This document shows positions 12,931 to 45,624 of a stretch of 64,000 nucleotides of DNA, piece after piece. Source of the DNA: Hypomesus transpacificus (taxonomy: Eukaryota; Chordata; Actinopteri; Osmeriformes; Osmeridae); assembly GCF_021917145.1 (NCBI RefSeq), contig NW_025813746.1, positions 109,501 through 173,500 on the forward strand, read 5' to 3'. How positions within the stretch are numbered: the stretch's first letter is position 1; each line of letters starts with the position of its first letter. A program made the position numbers and the translations under genes. The notes beneath the pieces were generated by a model that searched no databases, was not told the DNA's origin, and saw nothing but the letters and a program-made list of their open reading frames with translations.

Positions 12931-13964
12931 GGAATTCATGCGTTTCAAAGCTCTCCGCAAGCTTGAACTGGGGGCCCAGGGTATAACAAGCCAGCTTCTC
13001 TGTCAGAACTACGCTCACTGTAGTCTAGCATGACTATCCCCTACCTGACAAACACACTTCTCCCGGGCGTGAATCGAATCCCTCACCCTTTATCGTGTCC
13101 TCCGTTCCCCTCCTGCGTTTCTCCCCTTTGCATCATGCCGCTCGTCTGATGCCGCCACTTCGGCGGGGGGGGTGTCGAACGCGACTCGCGCTCGCCGCGT
13201 CGGAGGCGCGGATGACAATGACCTCACTCGTGTTTTGCATCAGAGCTCGTGTTAAAACTGACACCGATTGATATTGCTCAGCTTCTCCGTTCAGATATAA
13301 AAGCCACGGGGGACCAGACCCCCTCCAGGTAATAAACAAGCCAGGCATCGCCCAGCTGTGTGGAAGGAGCGGGGCCTCACAATGTACTTGATGTAAAAAA
13401 AACAACAACAAAAAACGGTGACTCTCTCTCTCACGCTGCGTGTGTGTGTGTGTCCTCCCTCGGGCCCGGGCTCCCGTGTTGCCACGGCGAGCCTCCAAGG
13501 TGCTTACAATTTTCAGACAAGAAGAAAACAAAGGAACCGCTCTCCCCCTTTAAAGGCTTGAAAAGTATCCGAAACGCAGCTCATGCATTTCTATATGTAT
13601 TGCAGATAGAAGGGGGATTAGAAATGTGCGTGTGCGTGTGAGAGTTAGGTGTTGTGTGTGTGTGTGTGTGTCTGTGTTTTTGCGACGGTATGTGTGTGTG
13701 TGGGTGCGTATGTGTGCGATGCACCATTGCATTTGCGTGGGGGGGCGTGTTTAGGGGAGTTGTAGTTTCCTCGTAAAGCCTTCAAGGCTATCAGCACGAA
13801 GCAGACCCCCCACATCTCATCAGTCCTGCTCCCCTCTCAGACACCGGGCCCTCCTTACAAGACAGCAGCATGGAAGAGAGGCCCGGCCTTCCCGACACAG
13901 TCAACCCCCTCCATCTCATCTGTCTGTGCTCTCACAGAAGTGCCCTCCTGGCCCCTCCTGGGGA

Positions 13965-34735
<20,771 letters not shown>

Positions 34736-37351
34736 GCTCTTTCAGTGGGGAGTAACGGACGGTATTCTCCGGGAAAAGGGAGAGCGATATCGCATCTCAA
34801 ATAGGCAAAGCATGGATCGTGGCCGGCCAGTGGGTCAGAGATGGGGGGTTAAATGGACGTGAAATTGAAGTGAAGGTTGTCGTGGCGGCTCATCCTGGTT
34901 GCAGCAGGATGCGAGCAGATTGATAGCGCTCCGTTGAGTCTTACTATGGAGGAGGAGGGACAAAGAGGAAAGGGGACGACACACATCACACGCACGCACT
35001 CACACACATGCACACACCGTGCCTCACATGCTGGAAAAGAAAAACGATGGCCCGCCTTGCCTTCCGTGAGACATTTTCAGCGCGCTACAGTATTGACCTC
35101 TGTAAGCCGACAAAGAACAAATTGTTTCATATAGGCGAAAGCATGTTGTCAATTGTGGGGCCCAAGATATGCAGCCAGATAGCACAGCAACCAAGTGCAC
35201 ATGTCAAATGCAGATTCAAGGATACCACAAAGGATGATACTTCTAAACAAGGTCAACTTGACGACACTAAAACAAACAAATAATTAGATTGCGTCAAAAG
35301 GCATACTTACTTCCCAAGCCTTTAGACCAGAAATAAGCCAGGTCACGAAGGTGTGTTTAACCGTCCAGCGGGTAACTCCTATATGCAGGTAGCTCCTATA
35401 TGTAGGTAGCTCCTATGAATTGGCATAGCCCAGACCTAACACAGGCTGTCCCGGATGATTAAGCACATTATGATTTATTTATAAATACAAAAATATCTTC
35501 ATAGATTAATTTTTCAGCCGGACCCAAGTCGGTGGGCAGTTAACTTATCCCCTCTCAGTCCAGATCATGTGGAGAGAAAATAATTGATTTCTGTTTAAGG
35601 TGCACAACTGAACTCATACAAACAGCACCCAAGTAGCTATAGCCTATAATCCCTTTCACACCTTCCTTTGTAAACACACTAAGGCACCCTATCATCCTTT
35701 AGATGAAATGTAAGATACTTAAAAACTGTTCCAAATATAGTTTCTGTTGAAGGAGAGATGGAAATGCCACAGTTGTGCATCGAGCTAATATGAACACCTT
35801 CACATCACAAATTTGTATGTAAAACATTTGGTTGGAGCTGCCAAACATCCCAGACAGGTTGAAGACAGCCTGTGTGTAAGCTGTTGACACACAGTGGTGA
35901 CTGTGTGTGTACAGGAAAGGTGCGGCCTGTTATCTTGAACAACAACAAGCAACAATACTAGCGATTGATCTCTCATGTGATGGATGCGATTGGTACACAT
36001 TGAAGAGACCATGAATAATTAAGATCACATAAAAGATCCCCCCCCCTCAGGCTATGTCTTTAGTCTATTCTGCCTCACAGCCTCCCCCCCCCCACCCCTC
36101 ACACACGTACACACAAATACACAAACACACCTACTCAAACCAAGCTCTCCCCCCTGCCCATTGCTCAGAGGTAACGAGTCTGGGAGCGTAAATTCTGCTT
36201 ACTCATCACCCTCTGCTGACAGCTGCAAGTATCTGCAGTGGCCAGTGGGGCATACTCCAGTGTGCGTGCAGTGCTTGTGTGGGTGTACTGTTTGGATGGA
36301 CATATCTTTATGACCATAAAACGTCCGACAAGTGATGTTGCCCTAGACAACTGAAAGATCTCAATCAAAATGGACTTGGGGTCTGTTTTGGAAGGGATTC
36401 GTTTTTGAACATATAAACTACAGACTTTCACTTGGTGATTAGATAACTAGGTGTGAATAATTGTTATTGTTCAATTTGAGATTAATTCAGTTATTCATAG
36501 TTTTTCATACAGTTTCATGAATAATTAATAACTTTCCCTGTTTAAGCCAATTATTTTCGAGCGAAAAAAAGATAGGCAATTGTCACTGTTTACGACACGA
36601 GGCACATTTCAGTAACACTGTTTCTTTCACCTGCATTCAAAAGCAGTAAAATCAGCGACGCCTGATGTCATCCGGGGAAATAGGGCCAACATTAAGAATA
36701 GTCGCAGTAGCAACACGGACCGAATGTGACTGCCCAACAAGGGCGGATTCTCATTTGATTGACAGAATTTTAACAAACCAAATAATTGCTTGGCAAAGAA
36801 CACAGGAACTTGAAGACCAATCAGATCCAGAAAGTCGATCAACAAGGACATCGTGGTCGAAATGACAGCGCGGTGGGAATGAAAGTTTGAGTAACGCAAG
36901 GAAGAAGGATGAATTAATGGACTAACATTTATTTTCCAGTGTTTCTATCACCTCTTCTCTTGGTATTAGAAGCAGCCCAAAGGCGTAAACCAGTTGTTAA
37001 ATCATAACATGGCAATTAGCTCAAGTCATTGATGTTTTGGACAACAGTTCCCGTGCAGGCTATCTATGAGATGCAACAACACAACAGAATAGTAACATAA
37101 CTGACTATGATCATGTTACCAGTGACCCATAGAGTATGGAGACGGGCTGTCTGCATCCTCAAAACAAGGTTGGTTTCTGTCTTCCAACTGTGTTAGCTTA
37201 TTATTGTATATTAAGAGCGGAAAATAAAGAAATTCGTAGGAAATCATTACACAGATACCTTTTAAACTGTATGCATTGTCTTCAAACTGTTGTATGAGGA
37301 TGAAAAGGATCCTGTATATCTTGTTTATTTTTATATTATCCCTGTTGTCAG
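34736..37351. other. ano8-gtpbp3 intergenic region
   Basis: Upstream of the ano8 start (34735) lies its probable promoter. The missing first coding exon of gtpbp3, with the mitochondrial targeting peptide, should lie towards the right part. I found no ATG frame there with a basic, hydrophobic N-terminus and a phase-2 donor. The frame 36665-36865 lacks a targeting-peptide character. Apart from CA-rich bits near 34985-35025 and 36100-36130, nothing else is supported. Confidence 0.5.
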
Positions 37352-38767
37352 CAGTCCGTGGTTTGCTCCACAAAGAAGCCTGCGCAGGTCTGTAGGAGAA
37401 CTCAGTGATGCCGAGACCATATTTGCCTTGTCATCAGGACACGGCAGGTGTGGAGTGGCGGTGGTGCGCGTGAGTGGTCCCGACTCCCTAACGGCCCTAC
37501 GGAAAATGACCGGCCTCACCAGCGGCCGCCTCCCTGCTCCGCGCACCGCCCTCCTCCGTAGCATCACCGACCCGCGCTCCAAGGAGCTCCTGGACAGAGG
37601 GCTGGTGCTCTGGTTCCCAGGTCAGACTAAGACCCTAGTAGTGTACGCCTGCTGAGTCAAGTCATCACCATGGAGATAACTGTAACTAAGTACAGACTGT
37701 TCCTTGACTCTGACCACCAAAATACTGTTGAAACCGTGCACTTCTGAACCTTGATCTTCTGCTGTACTTTCCATAGGCACTATTAGCATGTCGTTTTCGA
37801 GGAAAACAAATAAAATGTGAAAGATAATGTAAAGGTGCATTATGTTGTTGTCACCTCTGCAGGCCCGCACAGCTTCACAGGCGAGGACAGTGCAGAGTTC
37901 CATATCCATGGTGGACCGGCGGTTATTGCAGCAGTCTTGCAAGCTCTAGGTGAGATACGAATGGATCTTTTTTTCAGTTCATGGCTGATGCTCACTATCA
38001 CGAGAGAGGGCTCTCAGTCTGTGATGTTTCCTGCCTTAAGCTCCTAAATGTGTTATGCAGTACTCACGTTGGCCGTTAGAGGGCAGTGTTACACAGACAA
38101 GAATGACTTCCCTACTGTGGCTGACAGCTGTTTTGTCACAAAATAGTAAACGTGACAAAGCTTGACATTGTTTAGTTTATGTATAATCCCGGTATGTAGT
38201 CAGAGACACAATAGTTCATGAAGTGTTTGTACCACAATGGAAGGTTGTGTATGTATTTTAAGTAGGAATTAATCTATGGGTAAATTAATAAGGTTCGTGT
38301 AGTATATCTATGGTGGGTATTATTTAACAACTGTTCGCTTGTCTAACTTGTCGGTTGATCATTGCGGATGGACAGTGTACTATGTGTCAGTCTTAAAGAG
38401 ACCAAACACACAGATGGTAAACATGTTTAACTCTCCAGGACTTTTACAAGTCTTGAGGGCCTCCCAACTGCTACAAAAACAAAACCTTTCTTAACCTGCC
38501 CAGGGTTGTTTTTGATTGTTTTCGCCTTTTACAGTGAACTTAAAGTGGCCCCTTGACCCTAGCTTCGACACCGGTTTTGACCCTGCTGATGTCGTTTCTG
38601 CTTGTGTGTGTGTGCTCATGAGTGTGCTACTCTGTTTCCTACTGTGTGAGTGTGTGTTACTGTGTGTGAATGTTGTCTATATGTGTCTCGTATGTTTTCT
38701 ATATGTGTGTCTGCTACTGTGTGTCTGTGTGTGCTACTGTGTGTGTTACTTTGTGTGTGTGTGCTAC

Positions 38768-38798
<31 letters not shown>

Positions 38799-41700
38799 GT
38801 CTGTGTGTGCTACTGTGTGTGTGTTACTATGGTGTTGTTGCGTGTGTGTTACCATGGTGCTGTTGCGTGTGTTACTGTGTTTGTTACCATGGTGCTGTTG
38901 CATGTGTGTTACTATGGTGCTGTTGCGTGTGTGTTACCATGGTGCTGTTGCGTGTGTGTTACCATGGTGCTGTTGCGTGTGTTTCTGTGTTTGTTACCAT
39001 GGTGCTGTTGCGTGTGTGTTACCATGGTGCCGTTGCGTGTGTTTCTCAGGAAGTCTTCCCAGTGTGAGGCCGGCGGAGGCAGGGGAGTTCACACGGAGGG
39101 CCTTCCACGCGGGGAAGCTGGGCCTGACGGAGGTGGAGGGGCTGGGTGACCTGATCCACGCCGAGACAGAGGCCCAGAGGAGGCAGGCCCTCAGGCAGAT
39201 GTCTGGGGAGCTGGGCCTCCTCTACCAGGACTGGAGCCAGAGGCTGAAACGGGTATGAAACCACCCGTCTATCCAGGGCTTCGCTGCTCGCGGAGGGCTC
39301 GACCCTGTTGCGAAGGTGTGGTGCAGGCAGGGGAGTTCCGCGATCGCCCTTCCCAGATGCTTTGCCACTGATCTGAGGTCAGTCTCGTGTTAAGGGATAC
39401 GTCTGAAAGTAGGAAGGGGAGTCAGTTTCCAGGCCTGTACCCACGGAAAGCATCTCCCCACAGCTCCTCTCCGCCCAGCCCCCTGTCTCCGGCCCCCTGT
39501 CCCCAGTCCCCAGCCCCCTGTCTCCGGCCCCCTGTCCCCAGCCCCCTGTCCCCAGCCCCCTGTCCCCAGCCCCCTGTCTCCGGCCCCCTTCCCCCTGTCC
39601 CCAGCCCCCTGTCCCCAGCCCCCTTCCCCCTGTCCCCAGCCCCCTGTCCCCAGCCCACTGTCCCCAGCCCCCTGTCCCCATCCCCATCCCCCAGCTCCAG
39701 ACTCACAGTCCCCGGCTCTCCTCAGGAGACTTCAGCCTCCAGAAAAGAATCCTAAATAAAGTCTTCCTGAGGAAAAGCAGCCAAGAAGCCTCCCAAAAAA
39801 CCCTACCTCTGTTTTCTGACACGTTCGCTTTCTAAGAAATGTTGTTGACAGGCACCTCGGCCCGCCTTCTTGTTAATTTGACAGAGAGACAATGCCCGCT
39901 AGCGACGCTATTGTCTCGACACAATGTCCCTGGGCGCTCGTAGAGAGCTTCCTGTCCGAGCGGATCTACGGGTCCTGCGTCAGTCGTCCTCCATGACAGT
40001 CTTCATCCTTCAGTGCATCCGAGCAGTTCGAGAGTAGCGCGGGATCTGAACTTGGAATAAAGTGCGACACACACCCTAAACAACGTGGCAGGTGTTTGTC
40101 GTACGGTGTATAGTGTGTCGGGGTTTTAAGGACCTGGTGGTAGAAATGGCGTCATGTAAGATGCGCTCGCTGTGTACTCTCGCTTACCGTCTATGGGACT
40201 GCTTGTCGTATCAAGAATCCTAAAGTATATGTAACCACCTACGATGTACTGTTTACTCTGACTTAAATGAGTAGGTAAATGAATAGCCGTACATAAAAAT
40301 ATCTGACTATACCTAAGAACATACCTAACCATATATTATTCTGAACTTTGTTGTTTTTAATCTAACATTACGAACCAAGTCAGTTTACTCTGACTTAAAT
40401 GAGTAGGTAAATGAATAGCCGTACATAAAAATATCTGACTATACCTAAGAACATACCTAACCATATATTATTCTGAACTTTGTTGTTTTTAATCTAACAT
40501 TACGAACCATGCTTCTCATCGTCTTGGGTTTAAAAAACCTTTTTTAGGGAGTTTTCTCGTCTTCTCTGAGGGGTTTAAGTTGGTTTTTGGTGCTGATCTG
40601 TGGGCATCTATGACGGTGCTTGTAAAAAAGGGCTTTTCAAATAAAGGTTAGTTGGATTTGTGTTCCTGTGCGGCCCACAGGCTTTGGCTCATGTGGAGGC
40701 GTTCATAGACTTCAGTGAGGATGAGCTCATCGAGGAAGGGGTCTTGAACCAAGGTACGTACTTTCTGCCCTCCTGTGTTGGAAAAATGCGGACGCACTCG
40801 GGGTCTTTCAGGTCGCAGGGTGGTGGGGGAGGTGTGTCCGGTTGGTTTTCCTGTTTGGATCTTGGGCTAGCTAGCGAGCGTTCACCACTGTAAGGAGATG
40901 GAGATGGACTGCTGAGAAGACAGTTTCCTGGAGGAAGTGTGGTGAAAGGGGGAGAGAGGGGGAGAGAGGGCCGGAGGGACACTAGAGACATTAGTCTTGT
41001 CTTCAAAGCCGGCCTGCCAGTTTGTCCACAGGAATCCACCGTCAGCAGCTTGGTCTTAAAGAGCCCAGACCTGCTGTTTGGCCCTGTGTTTCCCATGGTG
41101 AGGGGGAGGGGGGACGGAGAGAGGGAGTGGGGGTGGGGGTGGGGGGGCATCCCCTCTGTGTCGCCTGACGTCTGGCTAGCCTGGAAACTCACAACCTTCT
41201 GACCTTGGAGTATTCTGAGCGGCTTGATGCAGCAGAGGGTTTGTTTTGGTGGCACCAAGTGACCCCTTTGCCCATTTGTTATTGTTGTGGCTTGAAGCAA
41301 ACCAGTCAAGCTAACTTAAACTGAACTTACAACGCTAATTCTGCTCAGCCTTTTATGTCAACAAGTGTTGTCCGAAAAGTAGGCAAGCCTGTCGAAGTTA
41401 AACCCGCCCAGTAAGCAAAGATCACATTTTATTCCGACGTAAAAGACGATGAACTTCACCTCCATGTTCTGGCTTGTCCCTCGTCCCTCCAGTGGACAGC
41501 TCCGTGGGTGAGCTGCAGAGGGAGATAAAGGTTCACCTGAGGGACGAGAGGAGAGGAGAGCGGCTGAGGAGCGGGGTTCAGGTGGTCATAGCAGGAGCCA
41601 CCAACGCCGGGAAGAGCAGCCTTCTCAACACCCTGTGTGAGTCCAGCACACCACAACACAGTTTATGTACAAAGCACAGCGCACTCAACCCTGTTTGAGT

Positions 41701-43779
41701 CCAACACGGTACACAACACCCTTTATGTACACAGCATAGTACACAACACCCTCATATACACATCCAAGTACACAACAAAACCCTCTTAAGTACGGTGAAC
41801 AGCAGCATGCCTCAGTACAGTACACAATAACACAGCCATCAATTGTGTGACGTGTCTAAGATTTCTGGCTAGTGGCTTGCAAATGTGAGGCAAAAAAAAA
41901 CAAAACAAGTAAAAAAAGGGTTTCAAGTGTATTTTCTCGGTTTACTCCATTTCCTTTACACAACATGTTTATTTTATAGAATTGGCCTGGTCAAACCACC
42001 AAGTCACAGCCGGGACTATCATTATACCCTGTGTATTCTTAATATAACAGTTCTGTTTATCAAGCTGGATATATTTGTTTAGCGTATTGCATCCTAAAAT
42101 AATCTAGCACGGCCTTACATAAACGATGTGAAGTGGCTCCTTGGCAGGAATCTTCACAGCTTCCTATCTGAAGAATAGACTTATTTATCAGTCTTCAGAT
42201 AAAATCCTGTTATTGTTTCCTATTTCGCTCAGTCTTTCCTAGGCTCCACGCCCTGCTGTCTGAGCAGTATTAATGGGCTGTGTGTTGTTGGCCTGGGCCT
42301 GCATGTTACAGCGCTGCAGCTACCAGGTTCTCTGGCCCAGCGGAGGAGTTGGAAGCCTCGGGATTTGATTGACAGCTTCCAAACTCAGTGGCCTTTTTCA
42401 TTTTTTTTTTTGCAATGTTTTGAATAAAACCCGTCACTTTTCCTATACTTTTACGTTAACGACATAACATATATAATTCATGTAATATAACAACGATAAG
42501 AAAGATACGCAAAAAAATTGTTTTATCCCTCAGTTACAATCTGGCCCTTTCCATCCTCCAACTTGGGTTATTTCTTCTGTCGTCGTTTCATATGAAGAGT
42601 TGCGACACTGTACATCGGTTTCTCCCCCCTTCCCCCTCCCCACTTCCCTTTCCCCCTTCCTCACGTTGTGACCGAGAACTCCTCCCTCCTCCTGTCTGTC
42701 CAGGCCGGCGGCCGGCGGCCATCGTGTCCTCCGTGGCGGGGACGACCAGGGACGTGGTGGAGACGCCCTTGGACCTGGGGGGCTTCCCTGTACTGCTGAG
42801 TGACACGGCGGGCCTAAGAGAGAGCACCGACAGCGTGGAGCGGGAGGGCGTCCGCAGGGCCCGGGAGAGGTACAGTACTGGAGTCAGGTGGCTGAGCGGT
42901 GAGGGAATCGGGCTAGTAATCAGACAGTGCCAGTTCGATTCCCGGCTGTGCCAAATGACGTTGTGTCCTTGGGCAAGTCAGTTCACCCTACTTGCTTCGG
43001 GGGAATGTCCCTGTACTTACTGTAAGTCGCTCCGGATAAGAGCGTCTGCTAAATGACTAAATGTAAATGACAAAATGTACTGACCTGTGGAGCGCACCCT
43101 AACCAAACACCTGAAAATAAGCGTGTTTAAATGAGGGTATACAGTGTAATACTTTTTTTATTTTTATCCAAAGACTTTTTATTTAAGTTAGTAGTTCTTG
43201 TACCCTTTCTTAATGCTGTGAGCTTTTTTGTCTTCAACTCCAATGAATGATAAGAAACACGCAGTTCCGGTCACGCAATCTGGATCAAAATTAGGAATGT
43301 GTATCTTGGAACTTAACGGCAATAGAACGATGAGTCTTAGGGAGGATTTTCCTGTCAATGTTCTGTTTTGCAGAACAGTTTTGTCTACAATTTTACGACA
43401 CGATGGAACAAAACGTGACTGTCCTTGAAGACAAACAAAGGAAGAAATAAGTAAATCGTGTGCCTGGCGTACATTTTATTTTGGCTCCAGTTACGTCCAA
43501 ACTGTATACATTCCCTCCCAGGGCAAACGTATGGATATAAATATCCACTATAAACATACCCAGAAGGTTGTGCAACAATAGTGCCACTGGTCCCAGTTGC
43601 ATAATAGGTCCTGGGGGCTGGGGTTAGGTGATAGAATACAACATACATGACCACCTCTGACAGCTGCTTCCACTGTTTATACCAAAGGTAAACAAGCAAT
43701 AGGAGAAACATCTCACCCCCCCTCCATCACTCCCCCTATCTTACACATTGACAGACGCATATATACACACACGCACCAT

Positions 43780-43834
<55 letters not shown>

Positions 43835-44350
43835 ATGCACACACACACCACGTACACACACTGCTCACTCCTGTGCCTCAGACAGGAAGTACGGGTAGTT
43901 TTTGTGCTTCAGGGGACTTTTAGTCAGAACAGGTCGTCGCTTTGTGACCTGGGCCCGGGCAGGAAGGAGGTGGTAACAATGCACTGCTGCTGTTCTCTCT
44001 GGAGACAACGCTAGCAGAGACAATTAGCCCTGGCTAGCTCACACCCAGCCAATAGGAGAGAGCGAACGTGGAGCTCAGACTTTCCAATTCAGACAACGGA
44101 AGTCCTGCGAAGCGGCTTGGGGCTTAACGGATGACGGCACCATTTGGCGGTGTTCTCACTCTCTTTTTTAATATGTTTTACTCTCCTCTCTCTTTGTCTC
44201 TCTTTTTCTCTGTCCTTCTCTTTCTCTGTCTCTGTCTCTCTGTTTCTCTCTTTGTCTCTCTTTCTCTGTCTCTCTGTCCCTCTTCTCCTTCCATCTCTCT
44301 CTCCATCTTATCTCCTTCCATCTCTCTCTCTCTTCATCTCTGCCTCTCTG

Positions 44351-44386
<36 letters not shown>

Positions 44387-45129
44387 CCTTTCTCTGCCCC
44401 TCAGGGTGGAGCAGGCGGACCTATCTCTGGTGGTGGTTGACTCCACTCAGCTCCCCCCCGATGACAGGCTGGTGCCAGACTTCCTCCAGGGGCACCTCCG
44501 GAGCGTGCTGCCCAGCAGGGAGCCCCCCAAGGCGGGCGCGGGCGCTGACCCGGAGAGGTGCCTGCTGGTCCTGAACAAGAGCGACCTGGTGCCTCTGGAC
44601 CGGAGGGAGAGGGTGGAGGAGGAGCTGAGGAGGAGTCCTGGCCTCCCTCCTGTGTGCTTTCTCTCCTGCCACACCAGCTCCGGCCTGGAGGCCTTCCTCT
44701 CCCTGCTCCACAGCCATGTCAAGACTCTGTGAGTTGGTCGACGACACCCCGTAGAGACTCTTGGGGAGTCGTCAAAGACGGCAAGAGCATCAGACAAAAA
44801 TGTCACACTTTAAAACGTGTAGTTTTGTCACGGGCAGGAGTGACTTTGGTTAAAAGCATCTGCTGAATTAATAAACTGTTGTTGCTATTACCCACAGGTG
44901 TGGTGACCCTCTGTCCGGTTCCCCTAGTCTGACCCAGGCCCGCCACAGGGCCCACCTCCAGCAGTGTGGCTTGGCGCTGGCCCAGTACCACCACTACCGG
45001 GACCAGGACCTGGCCCTCGCCGCAGAAGGGGTCCGCCTGGCCCTCACCAGCCTAGGCCGGATCACAGGACGGGTGGGCGCGGAGGAGATCCTGGATATCA
45101 TATTCAGAGACTTCTGCATAGGGAAATAG
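37352..45129 (+). CDS. gtpbp3: tRNA modification GTPase GTPBP3, mitochondrial (5' exon missing)
   Basis: Eight exons: about 37352-37620 (acceptor at 37351 or 37354), 37863-37949, 39050-39252, 40681-40753, 41493-41636, 42704-42869, 44405-44728 and 44898-45129. This gives about 498 residues plus a targeting peptide encoded upstream (human 492). It is the vertebrate MnmE, acting with MTO1 to make taurinomethyluridine at the wobble base of mitochondrial tRNAs. Domains in order: the MnmE N-terminal folate-binding domain ([38 protein letters not shown]), a helical domain, and the G domain with P-loop [12 protein letters not shown], switch GTTRD, DTAG and NKSD. The C-terminus is [14 protein letters not shown], the conserved Cys motif needed for modification. 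All G motifs are intact. Exon 1 requires a phase-2 donor. A poly(A) signal is at 45355-45360. Confidence 0.95.
38073..38087 (+). promoter_or_regulatory. CTCF-like site in gtpbp3 intron
   Basis: CCGTTAGAGGGCAGT matches the CTCF core CCASYAGRKGGCRSY except for G at the third position. Confidence 0.35.
38700..39046 (+). repeat. TG-rich tract and 25-bp minisatellite next to gtpbp3 exon 3
   Basis: TGTG/CTACTGTGTG repeats (about 38600-38825) pass into roughly nine copies of a 25-bp unit containing GTTACCATGGTGCTGTTGC (about 38825-39040). The array runs straight into the TTTCTCAG acceptor of the exon starting at 39050, so the last unit supplies the branch and pyrimidine region of the splice site. 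Long valine/cysteine-rich frames here are artefacts. Confidence 0.75.
39475..39690 (+). repeat. CCCCCTGTCCCCAGC minisatellite
   Basis: About fourteen units of CCCCCTGTCCCCAGC or CCCCCTGTCTCCGGC, lying roughly 220 bp after the gtpbp3 exon ending at 39252. Proline- or glycine-rich frames over it are not genes. Confidence 0.75.
40251..40509 (+). repeat. 132-bp tandem duplication
   Basis: The block starting GTTTACTCTGACTTAAATGA at 40251 recurs at 40383 with no difference I could see over about 127 bases. The second copy ends before the AGTCA that closes the first. It lies in the gtpbp3 intron before the exon at 40681. The near-identity suggests a recent event. Confidence 0.85.
42881..43069 (+). 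mobile_element. tRNA-Leu-like SINE, copy B
   Basis: A full-length plus-strand copy: head GAGTCAGGTGGCTGAGCGG, box B CAGTTCGATTCCCGG, body CCTTGGGCAAGTCAGTTCAC, and tail GTAAGTCGCTCCGGATAAGA ending at about 43069. It starts 11 bases after the gtpbp3 exon end at 42869. Confidence 0.88.
43783..43832. repeat. (CA)n microsatellite
   Basis: A perfect CA array of about 25 units in the gtpbp3 intron 42870-44404, followed by shorter CA bits to 43862. Confidence 0.8.
44180..44400 (+). repeat. CT-rich pyrimidine tract before gtpbp3 exon 7
   Basis: Over 200 bases of CTCTCTGTCTCT-type repeat run into the CCCCTCAG acceptor of the exon at 44405, an oversized polypyrimidine tract. Confidence 0.7.
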
Positions 45130-45354
45130 GCTCTGCAGAACAGACACAGACTGCTCGACTGGGAGGCGGAAATGAATGTTTGTTTTTTTGACGCAAAATT
45201 GTATTTTAAGGACGGCTTGGTGGACAACTTGCACTGTCGGCATACCCTCTACCTTTTTTTGTGTTTTTTTTTGGTGCCAGTATTAAAGGTCATATACTGA
45301 ACCTGTGTCCAGATGGTTTCAAATGCCTTGTGCTCCATGATGTGACCAAGCAGT

Positions 45355-45360
45355 AATAAA
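45355..45360 (+). terminator. gtpbp3: gtpbp3 poly(A) signal AATAAA
   Basis: AATAAA lies 226 bases after the gtpbp3 stop, followed by a GT-rich CATGTCTTGTCC element. This is a well-placed cleavage signal. Confidence 0.6.
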
Positions 45361-45587
45361 TCATGTCTTGTCCTCGCCCGCGGAGTTCTGGTGGGAACGA
45401 AACCCTCTCTAAGGCGATCTTCTCCACACCCTTTGTTCCCCCTGTCAATCTGGCCGAGATTCAATATTTATGTTTCCTCAGTGAACTCCTCACCCCTTTT
45501 CGCGAGTTTATTCCTTTCTCCCCAGGTCTCTGACGACACCAACTCTGTCTTATACGTCAGCTCTCTCTCTCTTTCTCTGTCTCTCTG

Positions 45588-45624
<37 letters not shown>

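Larger units (their letters stand above)
10867..13964. other. Probable ano8 3'UTR
   Basis: There is no coding evidence. If the signal at 10861 is used, this is ano8 3'UTR. It contains a GC-box minisatellite (11906-12006), a tRNA-like SINE (about 12805-12930) and short TG arrays near 13440 and 13650-13700. Open frames here show no family features. Confidence 0.4.

Noticed and set aside
36665-36865. 66-codon frame as gtpbp3 exon 1
   Set aside because: It lacks the Arg/hydrophobic character of a mitochondrial targeting peptide, and I saw no phase-2 donor linking it to 37352.
37127-37160. ATG with an AAG|GTTGGT donor as an alternative gtpbp3 first exon
   Set aside because: It ends in phase 0, but the acceptor near 37351 requires phase 2; the peptide is not like a targeting sequence.
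38516-39067. 183-202-codon Cys/Val-rich frames resembling a cysteine-rich secreted protein
   Set aside because: TG repeats and a 25-bp minisatellite produce the Cys-Val pattern; the part after 39050 belongs to gtpbp3.
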